A stretch of DNA of 10,329 nucleotides, taken from contig DIWD01000013.1 in assembly GCA_002428405.1 (NCBI GenBank), forward strand, positions 1 to 10,329, written 5' to 3'. The notes below the pieces were generated by a model. The model did not search any database and was not told the origin of the DNA. It was given only the letters and a program-made list of their open reading frames with translations. Below are positions 6,662 through 10,329 of the stretch, piece after piece. The DNA is from a bacterium UBA6115. GTDB taxonomy: Bacteria; Bacillota_A; Clostridia; Christensenellales; Aristaeellaceae. Each line of letters starts with the position of its first letter. The first letter of the stretch is position 1. Both the position numbers and the translations under genes were made by a program.

Positions 6662-6675
6662 GTTAACCGCTAAAC
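6662..6675 (+). promoter_or_regulatory. LacI-family operator O3 (importer promoter)
   Basis: The site GTTAACCGCTAAAC lies a few bases downstream of the predicted start point. It matches O1 and O2 at 12 of 14 positions each, with the central CG kept and the left arm changed by G to C next to the centre. That change breaks symmetry, so it may bind more weakly. It places the binding protein and permeases in the same regulon. Confidence 0.7.
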
Positions 6676-6710
6676 TTCATGCTAAAATGGTTTTAATAAG
6701 GAGGATTACC

Positions 6711-8147
6711 ATGAAAAAGTGCATCCGTGCGTTGGCTGCCTGCACACTCCTCACCATCTTTCTCACAACCCTCGCCCCCGTGTCGGCAGTTTCTTCGGAT
6801 GGGGTGGTAGATGCCGACCTCACCTGCACCATCACGCTGGGTAACTGGCCGCCGGACACGGCCCCCGCCGCCGAGCTCGCTTTGTTCGAGAACGACTACA
6901 GGGCCGCAATGAAAAAACAGTACCCCAATGTCACGATTGTACCCGCGTATTTCTCCTACACCCTCAGCAATTACCTGCCCATGGCAAGGGGGGGCACAGC
7001 GCCAACCCTGTTCCAACCGCCTTTCACCGACCCCAAGCTGCTCATTGATCAGAATCTCGTCGCCGATGTGACCGATGCGCTGGAGGAGTTTGGCTTGCTG
7101 GAGAAGTTCAGTCCCAGCTACATCAAAATGCTCGGTGGCGAAAATGGTCGGATCTACGGCTTGCCCCGCGACGGGTATGTCCTGGGAATGCATATCAACA
7201 TCAATCTTTTTGAACAGGCCGGTCTTTTGACCGAAGACGGCCTGCCCATGTTCCCCAGGACCCTGCAGGAGGTGGCCGAGTACGGCAGGATCATCAAGGA
7301 AAAAACCGGCAAGGCAGGCCTTGTTTTTCCGGCCAGCGAAACCTATGGCGGGTGGCTGTTTACCAACATCGCATGGAACTTTGGCTGCGTCGGTGAAAAC
7401 GCCTTGGAGTATCAGGATGAAAACGGGCGCTGGATGGCAAACTTCACCTCTGACGCGGCGGTGGCCGCCATGACGTTCTTCCGCTCCCTGCGCTGGGAGT
7501 ATGACATTCTCAACGCGGACGCTACCACAACCGACTGGGCAGGGGCGCACGCGGTGCTGGGTACAGGGGAGGCAGCCATGAGCTTCAACGCTGATGACTG
7601 CGTGGCCGAGCCCACGGCGGGCAGAGGCCTGGCCGTTGACAAGTTCGCGCTTGCTCCCTTTCCCGCGGGTCCCGAGGGGGCGTACGCGCTCAGCGGCGGC
7701 ACCTGCTATATGTTCGCGCCCAATACCACGAAAGATCAGGCTGTGGCGACCTTGGGCTTCCTTAAAATTATCGGCATGCTGCCATATGTGACCGATGACG
7801 CAGTTGAGGGGATGCGTGCCGGAGCCATTGCCAAGCGCGAAAGGGGCGCCCCCGTCCTTCCGCCCATCCCTGCGTGGAATGACCCGGAGTTTATTGCCAT
7901 GCAGCGTCAAATCGCTGAGGAATACTCCAACGTTGACATGCGCCTGTACCAGGATTTCTATAATTCATTCGCCAACGGCTCGATTACCTTGAAGGCCGAG
8001 GAACCTGTTTTTTCCCAGCAGCTATACCGCGAACTTACCTCGGCGATGCAAAGGATGATCACAAGGGAACAAGCTGACGTGTATAAAGCGCTGTCCCAGG
8101 CCCAGGAGAGATTCCAGGAGTATCTGGACGAAGAAATCAACAACTGA
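6711..8147 (+). CDS. ABC transporter extracellular sugar-binding protein (family 1)
   Basis: This 478-residue protein should capture an oligosaccharide outside the cell and deliver it to the two permeases encoded next. A signal peptide ends at about A26 (PVSA). The mature protein has the family-1 pattern: ITLGNWPPD strand, GRIYGLP (146-152), NINLFEQAGL (163-172), a TWP-type segment replaced here by MFPRTLQEV, and GEAAMSF in the second lobe. It is slightly longer than the usual 420-450. There is no usable lipobox, although Gram-positive binding proteins are normally lipid-anchored; an LAAC at residues 8-11 comes before the hydrophobic core and is unlikely to be processed. Start 6711 follows a near-perfect TAAGGAGG 6 bases upstream. 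It has its own promoter and operator, and a strong hairpin after its stop, a common way to make more binding protein than permease. The ligand is not known. Confidence 0.9.
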   Translation: MKKCIRALAACTLLTIFLTTLAPVSAVSSDGVVDADLTCTITLGNWPPDTAPAAELALFENDYRAAMKKQYPNVTIVPAYFSYTLSNYLPMARGGTAPTLFQPPFTDPKLLIDQNLVADVTDALEEFGLLEKFSPSYIKMLGGENGRIYGLPRDGYVLGMHININLFEQAGLLTEDGLPMFPRTLQEVAEYGRIIKEKTGKAGLVFPASETYGGWLFTNIAWNFGCVGENALEYQDENGRWMANFTSDAAVAAMTFFRSLRWEYDILNADATTTDWAGAHAVLGTGEAAMSFNADDCVAEPTAGRGLAVDKFALAPFPAGPEGAYALSGGTCYMFAPNTTKDQAVATLGFLKIIGMLPYVTDDAVEGMRAGAIAKRERGAPVLPPIPAWNDPEFIAMQRQIAEEYSNVDMRLYQDFYNSFANGSITLKAEEPVFSQQLYRELTSAMQRMITREQADVYKALSQAQERFQEYLDEEINN

Positions 8148-8155
8148 GGCACACA

Positions 8156-8201
8156 GCGCCGGCAAGGCAGCGGCATGCCCGCCTTGCCGGCGCGGTTTTC
8201 T
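8156..8201 (+). terminator. Hairpin attenuator between binding protein and permeases
   Basis: Perfect 13-base GC-rich arms (8156-8168 and 8181-8193) enclose a 12-base loop and are followed by GGTTTTCTCT. This has the form of a partial Rho-independent terminator. It begins 8 bases after the binding-protein stop. No separate promoter for the permeases is evident, so read-through past this hairpin probably supplies them at a lower level. Confidence 0.75.
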
Positions 8202-8232
8202 CTGATTGATGCAGACAAGTGGGGTGGATGCC

Positions 8233-9111
8233 ATGGTTAAGCGCAAGCAACAATGGAAGAGCTGGCTCATTATGCTGCCCGGCATTGCCCTTTTCGCGTT
8301 TTTTCTATGGGCGCCGATGCTGCAAAGCATACGCATGAGCCTGTACAAAACCAGAAATATCGAGCTGGTACAATTTGTTGGTCTGAACAATTTCCTCAGC
8401 ATTTTTAAGCGGGATGAGTTCCAGCAGGCTCTTTACAATACATTTTCATATACATTCTGGTCTCTTGTGATCGGATTTCTGGTCCCGATTTTTATAGCGA
8501 TGGTCATTGGGGAGACCGTGCGGGGCAAGGGTTTTTTCCGTACTGCCGCCTATGTTCCCAACATTCTGCCCGGACTGGCCGCCATCATCCTGTGGACAGC
8601 GTTTTTTTCCGCCGAGTCTACGGGTGTGATCAATATCCTGCTCAGCAAGTTCGGGATCGGCCGGATGACCTTTCTCAGCGAGGAAGAATTGGTCATCCCC
8701 ATCATTGTGTTGACCGCTACCTGGAAGGGAGCGGGAGCAACGGCGCTGATTTACATGGCGGGCCTCTCCGGCATCAACCCGGAGTTGTATGAAGCTGCCG
8801 CCATGGATGGCGCCGGCATCATCAAACGCATTCGTCATATCACGCTGCCCGCCATTTTCAACCTGGGAAGCACCATGCTCATTTTACAGATCATCTCCGT
8901 CTTCCAGATCATGTACGAGCCGCTTGTCCTGACCAAGGGCGGGCCTGACAATGCGTCCTTATCCCTGATGCTGTTGATGTGGCGCTACGCCTTCGGCGGG
9001 TCCATGGATTTTGGCAGGGCCTCCGCCGTGGCGGTCATTGTCTCGGTGATTCTGCTTGGGTTTACCGTTTTGTACTCTATGGTGAACAAAAGAAAAACCG
9101 ATTGGGATTGA
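8233..9111 (+). CDS. ABC sugar transporter permease, MalF/UgpA type
   Basis: This 292-residue inner membrane protein is one half of the import channel. Six hydrophobic segments are visible, starting at about residue 11 (WLIMLPGIALFAFFLW), then near 73-92, 106-125, 153-175, 213-230 and 264-286. The EAA loop that contacts the ATPase is EAAAMDGAGIIKRIRHITLP (187-206), a full match to the family pattern. The shape (short N-terminus, periplasmic loop with FVGLNNF) is typical of Firmicute oligosaccharide permeases. Start 8233 is preferred because GGGGTGG lies just upstream; in-frame starts at 8206-8209 lack a ribosome site and sit close to the attenuator. The next permease follows after 13 bases. 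Substrate cannot be told from the sequence. Confidence 0.93.
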   Translation: MVKRKQQWKSWLIMLPGIALFAFFLWAPMLQSIRMSLYKTRNIELVQFVGLNNFLSIFKRDEFQQALYNTFSYTFWSLVIGFLVPIFIAMVIGETVRGKGFFRTAAYVPNILPGLAAIILWTAFFSAESTGVINILLSKFGIGRMTFLSEEELVIPIIVLTATWKGAGATALIYMAGLSGINPELYEAAAMDGAGIIKRIRHITLPAIFNLGSTMLILQIISVFQIMYEPLVLTKGGPDNASLSLMLLMWRYAFGGSMDFGRASAVAVIVSVILLGFTVLYSMVNKRKTDWD

Positions 9112-9124
9112 GGGAGGACAGAGT

Positions 9125-10003
9125 ATGAAATCAGAAGCTCTCTCATCCCGCACGGGGATCGTCCGCGATTATGACAAGAAATCACCTGGCGTCAGGATCG
9201 GGCTTGCATTCGTCAATCTGGCCTGCCTGCTTATCGTGCTCGTCTCACTGTTTCCCATATTCTGGGTTATCATGGCTGGCTTCAAGAATATTCAGGAGTA
9301 TATGTCCTCCACCAGCATCTTGCCCATGTCCTTTGATTTCGTCACCTATACCAGGACCTGGTCGCAGCTTGGCATTACGCGCAATTACCTGAATTCCATG
9401 TATGCCATCCTGGGCTCCGTGTTCTGCTCCTTGGTATTTAACGGCCTTTTAGCCTATGGCCTCGCCATCCTGAAACCCAGGGGTTATAAGCTCGTCGGCA
9501 ATCTGGTCATGCTCTCCTTGCTGATCCCTGCCACCATCAGCATTGTGCCGTTGTTCATGAACATCACGCACTTGAACCTGGGCGGCTTTTTCACCCCCCT
9601 TTGGCTGGCGGCGGGCGCAAACGCGGTGTACGTAGTCCTGTTCCGTCAGTTTTTTGAGCATATTCCTCCCTCGCTGATCGAAGCGGGACGCATTGACGGC
9701 TGTACGCAAATCCAGACTTTCACAAAGGTCGTCCTGCCCCTTTCCAAGCCGATTTGCATGGTTGTGGCCATCTTCACCATCAACGGGGCGTGGAGCGACT
9801 TCCTCCTGCCGTATTTAGTACTGGGGCAAGGCAAATGGCAAACGGTCATGGTGCGCTTGTTTATTTTCAGCACCCAGCAGACCGTCAATTACGATGATTT
9901 GATGCGCGCCGTCGTGTTTTCGATGATACCGCCGATCCTCCTGTTCTTCATCTTCCAGAAACAGCTGACTGAAAACATCGTGACCACCGGCATCAAGGGC
10001 TGA
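9125..10003 (+). CDS. ABC sugar transporter permease, MalG/UgpE type
   Basis: This 292-residue membrane protein is the second half of the channel. After about 22 polar cytoplasmic residues come six hydrophobic segments, the first being LAFVNLACLLIVLVSLFPIF (27-46). The EAA loop reads EAGRIDG...VVLP (186-205), with Gly in place of the second Ala, a variation seen in this subunit type. The start follows GGAGG at 9113-9117 with 7 bases of spacing. The gene is 13 bases after its partner and 26 bases before a second GH65 gene, so all three are one transcription unit. No ATP-binding subunit is encoded in the window; many Firmicutes use one shared MsmK-type ATPase for several such importers, which would explain its absence. 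Confidence 0.93.
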   Translation: MKSEALSSRTGIVRDYDKKSPGVRIGLAFVNLACLLIVLVSLFPIFWVIMAGFKNIQEYMSSTSILPMSFDFVTYTRTWSQLGITRNYLNSMYAILGSVFCSLVFNGLLAYGLAILKPRGYKLVGNLVMLSLLIPATISIVPLFMNITHLNLGGFFTPLWLAAGANAVYVVLFRQFFEHIPPSLIEAGRIDGCTQIQTFTKVVLPLSKPICMVVAIFTINGAWSDFLLPYLVLGQGKWQTVMVRLFIFSTQQTVNYDDLMRAVVFSMIPPILLFFIFQKQLTENIVTTGIKG

Positions 10004-10029
10004 CCGGTGATCGGTAAAGGAACAATAGC

Positions 10030-10329
10030 GTGGCGAAGATAGCGAGCAAGTATTTTGTGTCCGATCCGTGGAAGGTGATTGAAAACGGATTTGATCCCAG
10101 CTACGGACGGGTGAGCGAGTCCATTTTTTCGCTTTCCAACGAAAGCCTCGGCGTTCGCGGCTATTTTGACGAAGGCGGGTGCATGGACAGCCTGCGGGGC
10201 GCCTATGTCAATGGCGTGTATGAGCTGCAGGCCCTGCCAAAATCCTATCGCGGCATCGTGGATCGGACGCATTTCATGATTCCGGCGGCCGATTGGCTGC
10301 GTACCGAACTCATCCTGGATGGCGAAGTG
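10030..10329 (+). CDS. Second GH65-type glycoside phosphorylase, N-terminal part (cut by window end)
   Basis: The first 100 codons of an open frame that runs off the window. It starts with GTG at 10030, preceded by AAAGGAA (10016-10022) at good distance, 26 bases after the permease stop. The peptide matches the GH65 N-terminal beta-sandwich: PWKVIENGFDP, then SESIFSLSNESLGVRGYFDEG (split here as SESIFSLSN and ESLGVRGYF), then DSLRGAYVNGVYEL and a HFMIPAADW strand. It is clearly different from the first GH65 protein in this window, which opens with a shorter N-terminus and RFLIGNGYLGVRG. In most members the signature reads GNGYMG or GNEYMG; here it is SNESLG. The catalytic part lies outside the window, so activity and specificity cannot be judged. 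Being in the importer unit, it probably acts on the imported sugar or on the product of the first phosphorylase. Confidence 0.8.
   Translation, partial: MAKIASKYFVSDPWKVIENGFDPSYGRVSESIFSLSNESLGVRGYFDEGGCMDSLRGAYVNGVYELQALPKSYRGIVDRTHFMIPAADWLRTELILDGEV

Noticed and set aside
6732..6743. LAAC at residues 8-11 of the binding protein as a lipobox.
   Set aside because: A lipobox must follow the hydrophobic core; here the core comes after the Cys.
6693..7910. A 405-codon open frame on the minus strand opposite the sugar-binding protein gene.
   Set aside because: It mirrors a clear family-1 binding protein with signal peptide, perfect ribosome site and promoter; its own translation is low-complexity Gly/Arg/His-rich with no recognisable domain.
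9985..10009. A terminator after the second permease (CACCGG / CCGGTG).
   Set aside because: The stem is only 6 bases, spans the stop codon and has no T run; the second GH65 gene follows at once with its own ribosome site.

Overview
The window reads as one carbohydrate-use locus from a Gram-positive bacterium, most likely a moderately GC-rich member of the Clostridia (Bacillota). The evidence is the strong AGGAGG-type ribosome binding sites, Firmicute-style signal peptides, sigma-A-type promoters, a LacI-family regulator with operators at the promoters, and an ABC sugar importer without its own ATPase. The species cannot be told from the sequence. No RNA genes, CRISPR arrays, insertion sequences or phage genes were seen.

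Left part (minus strand, about 58-2440): a two-gene operon read leftward. It encodes a membrane-anchored right-handed beta-helix protein that resembles GH49/GH28-type glycoside hydrolases, then a membrane-anchored discoidin (F5/8 type C, CBM32-like) domain protein. A likely intrinsic terminator lies at 58-93. Centre (2363-2581): a divergent promoter region with two near-identical 14-bp palindromes of the type GTTNAGCGCTNAAC, one at the predicted start of each transcript. Right part (plus strand): a small secreted protein of unknown function, a LacI-family repressor, a GH65 glycoside phosphorylase, an extracellular solute-binding protein with its own promoter and a third copy of the palindrome, two ABC permeases, and the first 100 codons of a second GH65 enzyme cut off by the window end.

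Inferred working model: surface proteins bind and perhaps cut a glucan or other polysaccharide. The binding protein and two permeases import the oligosaccharide, powered by an ATPase encoded elsewhere. Two different GH65 phosphorylases then cleave alpha-glucosidic bonds with phosphate, giving beta-glucose 1-phosphate. The LacI-family protein probably represses all three promoters until a sugar ligand appears. The substrate is not known. The family mix (GH65 plus a GH49-like beta-helix) suggests an alpha-glucan or alpha-glucoside, but this is inference.

Points most worth following: the three-operator regulon, the beta-helix protein with its conserved Asp triad, the unassigned secreted protein with strongly biased codon use, the pair of dissimilar GH65 enzymes, and a nested palindromic repeat upstream of the regulator gene.
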